Of a DNA stretch of 64,000 nucleotides, positions 1-7,908 are shown piece after piece; the first letter of the stretch is position 1; every line of letters starts with the position of its first letter. Origin of the DNA: Flavihumibacter cheonanensis (lineage in GTDB: Bacteria > Bacteroidota > Bacteroidia > Chitinophagales > Chitinophagaceae); contig NZ_JAKRWF010000001.1 of the NCBI RefSeq assembly GCF_022352215.1, positions 2,033,522 to 2,097,521 on the forward strand, written 5' to 3'. Below the pieces are notes generated by a model. The model searched no databases. It saw only the letters and a list, made by a program, of their open reading frames with translations, and was not told where the DNA came from. The translations under genes were made by a program, and so were the position numbers.

Positions 1-397
1 TTTCACTTCTTCCATACTCAATCAAATCCCACAGGTTACCATACAAATCTTCGAAAACGGCTACAGTCCCGTAGGCTTCATCACTCGGCTGCCGAACTAT
101 CTTAATCTCATTGTCAAGCAGGTTCTGGTAATCTCTTTTGAAATTATCGGTGCTCAAAAAAAGAAATACACGTCCGCCTGTCTGATTTCCGATCCTGTTT
201 TTTTGTTCTTCTGTTGCCGCTTTTACTAACAATAAAGAGCATTCGGTTGCTCCCTGGGGTCTCACCAAAACCCATCGCTTGGTGTCGGAAAGAATAGTAT
301 CTTCTACTAAAGTAAAATGCAGTTTTTGTGTGTAAAACGCAATTGCTTTGTCATAATCATCTACAACAATTGCAATATGCGCCAGGTGCTGATTCAT
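1..397 (-). CDS. VOC (glyoxalase/bleomycin-resistance fold) family protein, 3' end outside window
   Basis: The reading frame is open from an ATG at 397 to the window edge without a stop, so the C-terminus is missing, probably by only a few residues because single-domain VOC proteins are about 125-135 aa and 132 codons are present. The N-terminus (MNQHLAHIAIVVDDYDKAIAFY) has the typical first beta strand with a metal-ligand-position His followed by the DYDKAIAFY helix. The C-terminal half has the usual FEDLYGNLWDLIE strand with a Glu near the end. The family includes glyoxalases, dioxygenases and antibiotic-binding proteins; the substrate cannot be told from sequence. An exact -7 box (TATTTTTG, minus strand 425-418) lies 20 nt before the ATG. 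Confidence 0.85.
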   Translation of the reverse strand, partial: MNQHLAHIAIVVDDYDKAIAFYTQKLHFTLVEDTILSDTKRWVLVRPQGATECSLLLVKAATEEQKNRIGNQTGGRVFLFLSTDNFKRDYQNLLDNEIKIVRQPSDEAYGTVAVFEDLYGNLWDLIEYGRSE

Positions 398-417
398 AAA
401 GTATAGAATTACCTAAT

Positions 418-425
418 CAAAAATA
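418..425 (-). promoter_or_regulatory. Bacteroidetes -7 promoter box upstream of VOC gene
   Basis: Minus strand reads TATTTTTG, an exact match to the Bacteroidetes TAnnTTTG box, 20 nt before the ATG at 397. I did not see a clear -33 TTG at the right spacing. Confidence 0.4.
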
Positions 426-476
426 GATCTGGCAATGCTTAGAAAAACTATCCGCGGGTAATTATTTATTGACTTA

Positions 477-788
477 TTATTCCCCTACTGAATTCTGCAG
501 GGCTTTCTGCTGGCGGAGTAATTCTTTCTCCTGGCGTTTTTTTTCTTTCTCCTGCCGCTTCAACTGCTTCTTGTGCTGTTTTTGTTGTTTATTCAATTTC
601 TTCTGCGACTTCTTCAGCCTCTTTTGTTGTTTCTTCGCTTTTTTCGCCTGCTTCTGCGTTTTCCTATGCTGCTTAGCCATCTCTCTTTGTCGTTTGATAG
701 CTGCTTTATCCGGCGCTTGTGCCTGCAAAGTTCCTTCTACTGTAAAAAACAGGGTCAATAACAGTAATATCTTTTTCACATGATTCAT
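477..788 (-). CDS. Secreted Lys/Gln-rich coiled-coil protein, unknown function
   Basis: 103 aa. Residues 1-23 form a signal peptide (MNHVKKILLLLTLFFTVEGTLQAQ) ending in a typical AQA cleavage region. The rest is almost entirely Lys, Gln, Arg and Glu, with no Cys or aromatic residues, and is predicted to be one long, strongly basic helix or coiled coil. I do not recognise a family; similar Lys/Gln-rich small periplasmic proteins are scattered through Chitinophagaceae. A periplasmic role binding nucleic acid, LPS or peptidoglycan would be only a guess. The antisense strand also has a long open frame because of the biased composition; the signal peptide and ATG support the minus strand. Confidence 0.7.
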   Translation of the reverse strand: MNHVKKILLLLTLFFTVEGTLQAQAPDKAAIKRQREMAKQHRKTQKQAKKAKKQQKRLKKSQKKLNKQQKQHKKQLKRQEKEKKRQEKELLRQQKALQNSVGE

Positions 789-814
789 ACCTGAGATTTA
801 AATGATTCAAACTA

Positions 815-1414
815 TCAGTTCCTCTGCCGGATAAAAAAGAGACGCTTCAATCTCTTTTTGTAGTTGTTGCTCACAGGATATTTTCGATTCGGGGTAATAT
901 TATTAAATATCAGCGCCACCAACAAAAGTACGAGCGCGCCGCTTAATACAGGGAACAGGATGTAATAATATCCTAATAACTTGATTTTTTCCGACCCGAT
1001 TACCGCTAATAATGCAGTTGCACCTCCAGGAGGGTGCAGGGTCTTGGTGAACTGCATCGCAATGATAGAAAGTGATACCGCCAGGGGTGCAGTCAGCCAA
1101 ATGATTTCAGGAAGCAGCGACTGCACACTAACTCCCACAAATGCAGAAACAAGATGACCTCCTATTAAATTACGGGGTTGTGCCAGCGGACTTTGAATCA
1201 GGCCAAAAACCAGCACACTGGATGCCCCGAAGGATCCAATTAAAAATAGACTATCAGAATCTTTAAGTAAAAAACTTTGCCAGAAAGCAATCAGACCAAT
1301 TCCGATGAAAGAGCCCAGGAAGGACCAGAACTTCTCTTCCCGGTTTACTAAGGTTTCTCTGTAATAAATGTATCTGGTGTAGCGTAGTGTTCTTTTGACT
1401 CTCTTTTTCAGCAT
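815..1414 (-). CDS. HPP family integral membrane protein
   Basis: 199 aa with a basic cytoplasmic N-terminus (residues 1-28) and four or five hydrophobic segments. The family signature HPPGGATA is at residues 127-134, and the HPP region is followed by the conserved final helices. HPP-family proteins are inner-membrane proteins; some plant and cyanobacterial members have been linked to nitrite transport, but most bacterial ones are uncharacterised. The gene lies 16 nt downstream of the cold-shock-domain gene on the same strand, so the two may be co-transcribed. No CBS domains are attached, unlike some longer homologues. Confidence 0.85.
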   Translation of the reverse strand: MLKKRVKRTLRYTRYIYYRETLVNREEKFWSFLGSFIGIGLIAFWQSFLLKDSDSLFLIGSFGASSVLVFGLIQSPLAQPRNLIGGHLVSAFVGVSVQSLLPEIIWLTAPLAVSLSIIAMQFTKTLHPPGGATALLAVIGSEKIKLLGYYYILFPVLSGALVLLLVALIFNNITPNRKYPVSNNYKKRLKRLFFIRQRN

Positions 1415-1430
1415 AGACCGGTACCCGCGC

Positions 1431-1886
1431 TTATTTCATTTTTCTTACGTTGATCGCACTATACCCTTTTGGTCCGCTTACTACTTCAAAATTTACTTTA
1501 TCATTCTCTACCAGCCGGGTTTGCATCTCGTTTACATGTACGAAAATGCTTTCCTGGCTTTGTAAATCACGGATAAAACCAAACCCTTTTGCCTCATTCA
1601 TAAAGGAGATAATACCGGAACGAATCAGATCCTCAGGTGAGGGTTCTGCCTGTTTGGGAACCCCGATCTGGATATCTTCCAGATTCACTTCCACCATGGT
1701 AGAAGGATCAGGGGGTGAGCTTACAATGTTGCCATCGGCATCAATATAAGCCATCATATCCTCGAGGGACCTGCCTTTTTTTGCATCATTCTTTCTTTCT
1801 TCCTTGCGTTCTTCCTTCTCCTGCTTCTTTTTCGCCCGCTTTTTCTCCATTTCCTTTTTATTGAACGAATCCCTCGACCTAGCCAT
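1431..1886 (-). CDS. Cold-shock-domain protein with a charged N-terminal extension
   Basis: 151 aa. Residues about 1-42 are very rich in Lys, Glu and Arg (low complexity, probably helical). A linker follows, and then a C-terminal cold-shock domain from about residue 88 (SGIISFMNEAKGFGFIRD) with the RNP1-like KGFGFI and the RNP2-like IFVHV motifs intact. Cold-shock domains bind single-stranded RNA or DNA. This architecture, one CSD at the C-terminus of a charged tail, is common in Bacteroidetes and differs from the 65-70 aa CspA type. Role as an RNA chaperone is inferred from the domain only. The gene is preceded by the SDR gene on the same strand. Confidence 0.85.
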   Translation of the reverse strand: MARSRDSFNKKEMEKKRAKKKQEKEERKEERKNDAKKGRSLEDMMAYIDADGNIVSSPPDPSTMVEVNLEDIQIGVPKQAEPSPEDLIRSGIISFMNEAKGFGFIRDLQSQESIFVHVNEMQTRLVENDKVNFEVVSGPKGYSAINVRKMK

Positions 1887-1922
1887 AAGCGATGTATTTG
1901 ATGAATTATAAAGGTCGGCTTT

Positions 1923-2729
1923 TTATCCGCCATCAGCAAAACTTTCATAAACGGCCATACCACCGTCGATGAAAATACTGGTACCCGTTATATAGTCAGA
2001 ATCGTCGGAAGCCAGGAATACCGCGAGTTTGCCCACATCCTCCGGCTCACCAATCCGATTGTAGGGAATCAGGCTCATGAGCGACTCATAGGCTGCTTTA
2101 GTTTCCCAGGCTTCGCGATTGATGGGAGTACGAATGGCACCCGGACAAATACTATTCACCCGGATCTGCTGCGGGCCGTATTCCTGCGCCAGACTCTGCA
2201 TCAGCATCTTGATGGCTCCTTTTGAGGCGGCGTAATTTACATGTCCGGCCCAGGGAATCAGTTCATGCACAGAGCTCATACAGATAATTTTTCCGCAGGC
2301 TTTGGAGCGCTCGGGTTGATGCCCCCTTCGCAAAAACTCCCGGATCGCTTCCCGGGCACAGAGAAACTGTCCGGTCAGGTTTACATCGATCACTTTCTGC
2401 CACTGCTGTAACGTCATTTCATGAAACGGAGCATCCTGCTGCAGACCTGCATTATTGATCAAAATATCGATTGTGCCATATTGTTGAATTATTTCCCCAA
2501 ACATGGAGAATACATCCTCTTCCTTACTGACATCCGCCTTAATGGCAATGGCATCTGATCCATTTTGCCGGATCGTATTGACAACTTCATCCGCTGCTTC
2601 TGCGCCGGAATAATAATTCACGATAACCGCGGCACCGGCTTCGCCCAGAGCGATCGCGATGGCTTTCCCGATGCCAGAACTAGCCCCGGTAACCAGGGCG
2701 ATCTGGCCTTTTAATTTTTTCTCACTCAT
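1923..2729 (-). CDS. SDR family oxidoreductase (glucose 1-dehydrogenase-like)
   Basis: 268 aa when started at the ATG at 2729 (MSEKKLKGQIALVTG). A longer open frame reaches 2834 but would add 35 residues unlike the family and would run across the divergent prmC promoter. The NADP-binding motif TGASSGIG is near residues 14-21, NNAG near 90, the catalytic Ser in ICMSSVHE, and YAASKG gives the Tyr-x-x-x-Lys pair. The C-terminus (DYITGTSIFIDGGM) is the classical SDR ending. Closest in style to glucose/ribitol dehydrogenase-like SDRs; the actual substrate is unknown. Divergent from prmC with only a short shared promoter region. Confidence 0.9.
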   Translation of the reverse strand: MSEKKLKGQIALVTGASSGIGKAIAIALGEAGAAVIVNYYSGAEAADEVVNTIRQNGSDAIAIKADVSKEEDVFSMFGEIIQQYGTIDILINNAGLQQDAPFHEMTLQQWQKVIDVNLTGQFLCAREAIREFLRRGHQPERSKACGKIICMSSVHELIPWAGHVNYAASKGAIKMLMQSLAQEYGPQQIRVNSICPGAIRTPINREAWETKAAYESLMSLIPYNRIGEPEDVGKLAVFLASDDSDYITGTSIFIDGGMAVYESFADGG

Positions 2730-2764
2730 ACGATAAGTTACAAAAAAAATGCGCCAGCCGGCTT

Positions 2765-2772
2765 TACCTTTG
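2765..2772 (+). promoter_or_regulatory. -7 box of prmC, implies leaderless start
   Basis: TACCTTTG matches the Bacteroidetes TAnnTTTG box exactly. It lies downstream of the first possible ATG (2749), so a transcript made from it cannot encode that ATG. An in-frame TTG begins 3 nt after the box. Confidence 0.55.
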
Positions 2773-2775
2773 GCA

Positions 2776-3639
2776 TTGATAACAATAAAATTGCCTACAC
2801 CAAGAATACATATCATCCGGCAACTGGAGCCCATTTACGGAAATACAGAGGCCGGTTATATAGCAGACATGGTGCTGGAAAAGTTAACCGGACTCCCCAA
2901 ACAGGAAACCAGAAACCTGCAGGCGGCCAATCTATCTGATAAACAACAGTTACTGCTGGAGGAAATGCTGCTGCAGTTAGAACAGCACCGGCCGGTTCAA
3001 TATGTAATCAACGAAGCCTGGTTCCAGGAAATGCCTTTCTATGTAGATGAGCGGGTACTCATCCCCCGTCCCGAAACAGAAGAGTTAGTGGAATGGGTAG
3101 TAAAAGACTTCAGAACAGCAGCCGCTCCCATCCTTTTAGATATTGGTTCCGGCAGCGGCTGTATTCCAATCAGCCTGGCTAAAAAACTGCCAACCGCGGA
3201 AGTGCACAGTTGTGATATCAGCAGTGCTGCCTTATCGGTGGCGCAATTGAACGCAGCACATTTACAATCGATCGTACAATGGCATGAAATTGATTTTCTG
3301 GATGAACGCTACTGGGAGCAATTGCCAGTGCCTACATGCATTGTCAGTAACCCGCCTTACATACCAAAAGCAGGGGCTGAAGAAATGAGTGCCCATGTTG
3401 TGAAGTATGAACCAGGTATTGCACTTTTTGTACCGGATGAAGATCCCTTTCTTTTTTACAAAGCCATCGCAAACTTTGCGCAATCAAGATGCCAGGCCGG
3501 CACTTTGATCTACCTTGAAATACATGAAGCGCTTGCCGCGGGTGTGCAACAAGCGCTTCAGCAAAAAGGTATTCAGACAATTGAGATTCGTAGAGATATG
3601 CAGGGCAAGGAGCGTATGATCAAAGCAATCCGATCCTGA
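2776..3639 (+). CDS. prmC: Release factor glutamine N5-methyltransferase PrmC
   Basis: Methylates the Gln of the GGQ motif in peptide-chain release factors RF1 and RF2, using S-adenosylmethionine, in the cytoplasm. The signature NPPY is at about residue 192 (SNPPYIPKAG), the SAM-binding loop is LDIGSGSGCIPISLAKKLP, and RPETEELVEWV is the typical PrmC motif after the N-terminal helical domain. An ATG at 2749 is in frame, but an exact -7 box at 2765-2772 lies after it. I therefore choose the TTG at 2776, which also gives the usual N-terminal length (about 19 residues before the IYGNTEA motif). TTG at 2791 is an alternative. It ends immediately before the stop of convergent exbD. Confidence 0.93.
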   Translation: MITIKLPTPRIHIIRQLEPIYGNTEAGYIADMVLEKLTGLPKQETRNLQAANLSDKQQLLLEEMLLQLEQHRPVQYVINEAWFQEMPFYVDERVLIPRPETEELVEWVVKDFRTAAAPILLDIGSGSGCIPISLAKKLPTAEVHSCDISSAALSVAQLNAAHLQSIVQWHEIDFLDERYWEQLPVPTCIVSNPPYIPKAGAEEMSAHVVKYEPGIALFVPDEDPFLFYKAIANFAQSRCQAGTLIYLEIHEALAAGVQQALQQKGIQTIEIRRDMQGKERMIKAIRS

Positions 3640-4044
3640 TTACTGCACCCCATTTTTATCCACCGCCAAAACGGATCGGGCACCTAATTCCCTGGCAACC
3701 CGCATCACCGCCACCACATTCTCCACCGGTACATTTTTATCGGCATTGATCACCACGGAAGGCTGGTCGGTTTCTTTTGCCAGGATGGGTTGCAGTTTTG
3801 CTTTCAGTTCTTCCAGGCTTACTTTGGAGGTACCAACATAAAACTGGTTATTCGCGTCAATGGATACCACCACCGTTTGTTTGGCCTTGGTATCACTCTT
3901 GGCTTTCGGTTGTGAAAGTTTGATCACATTGGGATTGGCCAGCGTGGATACAATCAGGAAGAAGAGCAACAGAATGAACAGGATATCATTCAGTGCTCCG
4001 GTATGAACTTCGGCATGTCCTCTTAATCGACGTTTTAAATTCAT
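3640..4044 (-). CDS. ExbD/TolR family biopolymer transport protein
   Basis: 134 aa, with a short cytoplasmic N-terminus, one transmembrane helix at about 17-38 (ALNDILFILLLFFLIVSTLA), and a periplasmic domain. The essential membrane Asp is in the LND motif at the start of the helix. ExbD/TolR works with a TolQ/ExbB motor to carry proton-motive force to TonB or Tol proteins. It begins 6 nt after the stop of the TolQ-like gene, so the pair is an operon. No TonB or TolA lies next to it here, so whether this is a Tol or a Ton motor remains open. Confidence 0.9.
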   Translation of the reverse strand: MNLKRRLRGHAEVHTGALNDILFILLLFFLIVSTLANPNVIKLSQPKAKSDTKAKQTVVVSIDANNQFYVGTSKVSLEELKAKLQPILAKETDQPSVVINADKNVPVENVVAVMRVARELGARSVLAVDKNGVQ

Positions 4045-4050
4045 GTTCGC

Positions 4051-4749
4051 TTATCTGGTAGGTTCCTGAAGGGTATCAATAAAATCTGAGCTGGCAACTT
4101 CCATCCGGTTAACAGTTTTATCCACCTGGGCATTTAAGAAACTATGTCCCACATAAGCCAGCAAACCAATGATCAATCCGGTTGCGGAGGTAATCATCTT
4201 CACATAAATACCACTGGCAATAGTGCTGAGGGTATATTCGCCGGTAGAAGAAATGCCATAGAACAATTGCACCATTCCTACAATGGTACCAAGGAATCCA
4301 AACATGGGTGCAATGCCGGAAACCAGCGATAACACAGAAAGATTTCTTTCCAGTTTGTACATTTCCAATCGCCCTACATTCTCCATGCTTTTTTCAATGG
4401 CATCAATAGGTTTGCCAATACGCTGAATGCCTTTATCAATGATGCGCGCTACCGGGTTATTGGTATTCTTGGCCAATGACCGGGCTGCAGCCACATTACC
4501 ACTCAGAATATGATCCTTAATGATGCTCATGAAATTCTCATCGATCTTACTGGCTTTATTGATGGCCAGGTAACGTTCGAAAAAGAAATACATGGCAATT
4601 ATCAGTAATAAAAACAGGGGAATCATCAGCGGGCCGCCCTGGAAGAGCAGATTGATCATACTGAGATCTTTGTTTTCATTGGTAGCAGCCTGGGCAGCAT
4701 TGGCTATCTGTTGGGCCGTATCTGCAATCTGAAGAAGAAACAAATTCAT
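4051..4749 (-). CDS. MotA/TolQ/ExbB proton channel family protein
   Basis: 232 aa with three transmembrane helices: about 37-60, 140-165 and 185-210. The family core (GIAPMFGFLGTIVGMVQLF) is at about 147-165, with the conserved Thr/Pro positions of the channel in the last two helices. It forms the pentameric motor around ExbD. The extended N-terminus (about 30 residues, rich in Ala, Gln and Asn) is polar after a short hydrophobic start. It is followed directly by exbD on the same strand, and the SPFH gene lies 80 nt upstream. Confidence 0.92.
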   Translation of the reverse strand: MNLFLLQIADTAQQIANAAQAATNENKDLSMINLLFQGGPLMIPLFLLLIIAMYFFFERYLAINKASKIDENFMSIIKDHILSGNVAAARSLAKNTNNPVARIIDKGIQRIGKPIDAIEKSMENVGRLEMYKLERNLSVLSLVSGIAPMFGFLGTIVGMVQLFYGISSTGEYTLSTIASGIYVKMITSATGLIIGLLAYVGHSFLNAQVDKTVNRMEVASSDFIDTLQEPTR

Positions 4750-4830
4750 CTGGTTGGTTTATTCTTTTGTCGGGTGTGAAAATAAGGCTATTATTTGCTA
4801 AGGAATTCTAAAGATTCTACCATCACCGGA

Positions 4831-5760
4831 TCAGGCACCTACCTGCTTTACCATCATGGCCTGTATTTGCTTCATGGTTTTCTCCATTCCTTCGGCACTT
4901 CCATCGAGGAAAATAACATTCCCTTTACCATATTCAGCAAAGTTTTTCACGGCTTCTGTCCACATACTGAAGAGAATAACATTGGTATCCAGGTTGGCCT
5001 GACGCATGCGATCGGCTGCCTCACTCATCCCCTTGGCCACTTCCTCTCTGAAGAGTGCCACACCCTGGCCTCTCAGGCGGGCGGCTTCTCTTTCTGCTTC
5101 TGCAGCAATTTTGATGGCATTACCTTCTGCTTCCGCCCCTTTGGTTTTGGTGATCAGCAAAGCCTGTCCCTCGTTTTCAGCAGCTGCTTTCAGGTTATGC
5201 GAAGCCACCACCCGGCTCATGGAATCCATAATTACCTGATCAAAGGTGATATCATTGATCTGTAGATCGAGCAGGTGATAACCCCATTCTTCCAGCAGCT
5301 GATCGATCTGGTCTTTTACGTACTCCACGATTTCTTTTCTGAGGGCCAAAATCTCCGCCTGGCGTTTGGTGGCTACAAAGGAACGAATGGTACCTTCAAT
5401 GGTGCGACTCAAGGCCTGCATCAGATCGCGATCACTGATGAATTTAAAAGCTACTTTTTTGATGGTGTCTTCCTGTTCATTCTGAACAGCATACAGCAAC
5501 ATGTTTTTAAAATACACATTGGCCTGATCTGCTGTAACCGCCTGGAACTCCAGTTCCACGGATCGGTTCTGCACCGATACCCTTTTTGAGATCTGTTCAA
5601 TAAAAGGAATGATGAAATTAAGTCCGGGTAATAGGATACGCCGGTACTTACCAAACATTGTAACCACCCCAATCGTACCCTGGTTAATGGTTTTTAAGCC
5701 GGCAAATACGACGAGGATTACAATGAGAATCCACCAACTGGAAGTAAGGAGATCTAACAT
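4831..5760 (-). CDS. SPFH/Band 7 (stomatin-like, QmcA-type) membrane protein
   Basis: 309 aa. An N-terminal membrane anchor (residues 6-24) is followed by the SPFH domain (about 25-190), recognisable by VTMFGKYRRILLPGLNFIIPF and the QNRSVELEFQAVTAD strand. A long Ala/Glu-rich coiled coil (about 195-255) with the repeated AEAEREAARLRGQG pattern follows. Such proteins form large cage-like oligomers on the inner membrane and are linked to membrane quality control and proteases (QmcA/HflKC). No NfeD gene is next to it. It lies 24 nt after pepT on the same strand, so it is probably co-transcribed. Confidence 0.92.
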   Translation of the reverse strand: MLDLLTSSWWILIVILVVFAGLKTINQGTIGVVTMFGKYRRILLPGLNFIIPFIEQISKRVSVQNRSVELEFQAVTADQANVYFKNMLLYAVQNEQEDTIKKVAFKFISDRDLMQALSRTIEGTIRSFVATKRQAEILALRKEIVEYVKDQIDQLLEEWGYHLLDLQINDITFDQVIMDSMSRVVASHNLKAAAENEGQALLITKTKGAEAEGNAIKIAAEAEREAARLRGQGVALFREEVAKGMSEAADRMRQANLDTNVILFSMWTEAVKNFAEYGKGNVIFLDGSAEGMEKTMKQIQAMMVKQVGA

Positions 5761-5784
5761 ATTCGAATTTTGACTTTAAAATAC

Positions 5785-7038
5785 TTATTCTGCCGCGTTC
5801 TTTTCCCAAAGCTGCACCAATTCTACCAATACCGCGAATGATTTTTCCATATCCTGCACACTTACATATTCCTGTTTGCTATGGAGCGACATTTCTCCTG
5901 TGAACAAATTCGGGCAGGGAAGTCCCATAAAGGAAAGCCGCGCACCATCCGTACCACCCCGGATCGGAAATTTCCGGGGCCGGATACCACAGTTGAGCAT
6001 GGCCTGTTCCGCCAGGGCGGTCACTTTGGGATGGTGTTGTAATACTTCCTTCATATTTCGGTATTGTTCTTTCACCTCATAGGTAGTACGGGCTCCGGGA
6101 TAGTTCAATACGATTTCATCGGCCAGGTGTTGCAGCAGAAATTCATATTCGCCTAATTTTGGGGTATCAAAGTCGCGGATGATAAAATCCACCTGCGCTA
6201 ATTCAGCTGAGCCCGTGATACGAACCGGATGCACAAAGCCTGCTCTTCCTTCAGTAACCTCTGGAGCCAATTTTTCTTTGGGCAGCGACGCAACAAATTC
6301 TCCTGCCAGTTTGATAGCATTGATTAATTTACCTTTCGCCGATCCGGGATGAGCCGCGATACCATGGAAATAAATCGTCATACCATCTGCGGAGAAGTTC
6401 TCGTCTTCCAGGCTGCCGAGTTCACCGGCATCCATTGTATAAGCGATATCAGCACCCAGTATTTTCAAATCCACTTTATCTACTCCCCTGCCGATTTCTT
6501 CATCCGGGGTAAAGAGGATTTTAATGGCTCCATGTTGAATTTGAGGGTTAGATGAAAGGTAAGCCGCCAGTTCCATGATGATGGCTACACCTGCTTTGTC
6601 ATCTGCACCTAATAAGGTAGTACCAGAGGCAGTAATGATATCGTCCCCGATTTTTTCTTTCAGATAGGGATGCTCTTCAATGGTAATTACCTGGGAGGTA
6701 TCCTGAGGTAATACGATTGGTTCACCTGTAAATGCCGCATGCACAATTGGCTGTACGCCTGTACCACTGCAATCCGGGGCGGTATCCACATGTGAGCAAA
6801 AACAGATCACCGGAACTTTTCGGGTACTGGTGGCTGGTATTGTCGCGTATACATAACCGTAATCATCCAGGTGGGCGTCTTTAATACCCATATCCTGCAG
6901 TTCCTGCACCAGCAGGCGGGATAAGTCCTTTTGCTTTTCAGTACTGGGCTGGGTAGTACTAAGCGGATCACTTTGCGTATCTATCTGAACATATCGAAGC
7001 AAGCGTTCTTTTACTTGTGTTCGAACCATTTCCGGCAT
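5785..7038 (-). CDS. pepT: Peptidase T (tripeptide aminopeptidase)
   Basis: 417 aa, usual length about 410. M20 zinc metallopeptidase that removes the N-terminal residue from tripeptides in the cytoplasm. Metal ligands and catalytic residues are all visible: HVDTAPD (His and Asp), GADDKAGVA (bridging Asp), the general-base pair in TPDEEIGRG, MDAGE, and the C-terminal IRGGTDGARLSFMG. The lid/dimerisation domain lies between about 210 and 330. Start at 7038 (MPEMVRTQ) or three codons later (MVRTQVKERLL); both fit. The gene is divergent from the CPBP protease gene, 34 nt away. Confidence 0.95.
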   Translation of the reverse strand: MPEMVRTQVKERLLRYVQIDTQSDPLSTTQPSTEKQKDLSRLLVQELQDMGIKDAHLDDYGYVYATIPATSTRKVPVICFCSHVDTAPDCSGTGVQPIVHAAFTGEPIVLPQDTSQVITIEEHPYLKEKIGDDIITASGTTLLGADDKAGVAIIMELAAYLSSNPQIQHGAIKILFTPDEEIGRGVDKVDLKILGADIAYTMDAGELGSLEDENFSADGMTIYFHGIAAHPGSAKGKLINAIKLAGEFVASLPKEKLAPEVTEGRAGFVHPVRITGSAELAQVDFIIRDFDTPKLGEYEFLLQHLADEIVLNYPGARTTYEVKEQYRNMKEVLQHHPKVTALAEQAMLNCGIRPRKFPIRGGTDGARLSFMGLPCPNLFTGEMSLHSKQEYVSVQDMEKSFAVLVELVQLWEKNAAE

Positions 7039-7072
7039 GATTGGTTAAATTTCGGCTCAAATTACTGTATTG

Positions 7073-7873
7073 ATGGCAAAGCATTGGAGAGCAATCATTT
7101 TTATCTTCCTCTTTTTGAGCGTATTAATAGGTGGTGGATGGATCGGCACCCTGTTGGGACTGGACATCTATACCACTACCATTTTCCTCGGGGTACTATC
7201 CACCCTGCTTGCCTTTGGTATGCGAAAACTCGTAGACCGGGAAAGCATCCTTTCCATGGGCTGGCAATGGAAAGGATTTGAAATTGATTTCATGGTAGGC
7301 AATTTGGTTGCGATTGCGATATTGGGAACAGGCACTTGTTTGCTGCTGGTGACAGGAGCAATAGAATGGGCCGGGGTAGAATGGAACAGTAGCTCGTTTT
7401 TTTCCTCCCTGCTCTTGATGATAGTAGTAGCTGTTTATGAAGAACTGGCTTTCCGGGGTTATATCCAGCAGAACCTGATGGAAAGTATACATCCTTTGAA
7501 AGCCTTGGTAATCACGGCGCTGATCTTTGCATTTTTTCATGGCACCAATCCGAATGGATCCTTATTGGGCACTATCAATGTATTCCTTGCCGGGTTGCTT
7601 TTAGGTGTGAATTATCTCTATACGCGTAACCTCTGGTTTGGTATCGGCTTGCATTTTACCTGGAATTTTTTACAGGGACCCGTATTGGGATTTGGTGTGA
7701 GCGGATTGAGTCTGCCATCCGTCTTAAGTCAATACCAGCAGGGCGCTGAACTTTGGACAGGAGGAAAGTTTGGATTTGAAGCCTCCTTACTCAACACTAT
7801 ATTATGTTTGCTGGTAACGGCTGTCTTATTTTGGGTGTACGGAAAGCAACATAACAAAAAATGGTTGCCCTAG
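7073..7873 (+). CDS. CPBP family intramembrane glutamic endopeptidase
   Basis: 266 aa from the ATG at 7073; a TTG immediately upstream is in frame but unneeded. About eight hydrophobic segments. The Abi/CPBP (CAAX protease, Rce1-like) motifs are complete: EELAFRG (motif 1, catalytic Glu-Glu and Arg, about residue 124), FFHGTNP (motif 2 His) and IGLHFTWNFLQG (motif 3 His and Asn). These enzymes cleave substrates within the membrane; bacterial substrates are mostly unknown, and some members give self-immunity to bacteriocins. No bacteriocin gene is adjacent. The stop codon lies inside a hairpin at 7863-7881. Confidence 0.9.
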   Translation: MAKHWRAIIFIFLFLSVLIGGGWIGTLLGLDIYTTTIFLGVLSTLLAFGMRKLVDRESILSMGWQWKGFEIDFMVGNLVAIAILGTGTCLLLVTGAIEWAGVEWNSSSFFSSLLLMIVVAVYEELAFRGYIQQNLMESIHPLKALVITALIFAFFHGTNPNGSLLGTINVFLAGLLLGVNYLYTRNLWFGIGLHFTWNFLQGPVLGFGVSGLSLPSVLSQYQQGAELWTGGKFGFEASLLNTILCLLVTAVLFWVYGKQHNKKWLP

Positions 7874-7890
7874 GGACAACCACTTTTATT
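7863..7890 (+). terminator. Hairpin over the CPBP stop codon, probable terminator
   Basis: The stem GGTTG-C-CC / GG-A-CAACC with a short loop includes the TAG stop codon of the CPBP gene and is followed by ACTTTTATT. It sits between convergent CPBP and slyD, where a shared terminator is expected. The stem has one internal mismatch. Confidence 0.5.
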
Positions 7891-7908
7891 CATTTGAATC
7901 AAGCTTGA

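Noticed and set aside
469..783. Long plus-strand frame opposite the Lys/Gln-rich gene
   Set aside because: It is Phe/Leu/Cys-rich because it mirrors the Lys/Gln codons; the minus-strand frame has a signal peptide.
4795..5265. Plus-strand frame of 156 codons opposite the SPFH gene
   Set aside because: Lies entirely against a well-supported gene and has no family features.
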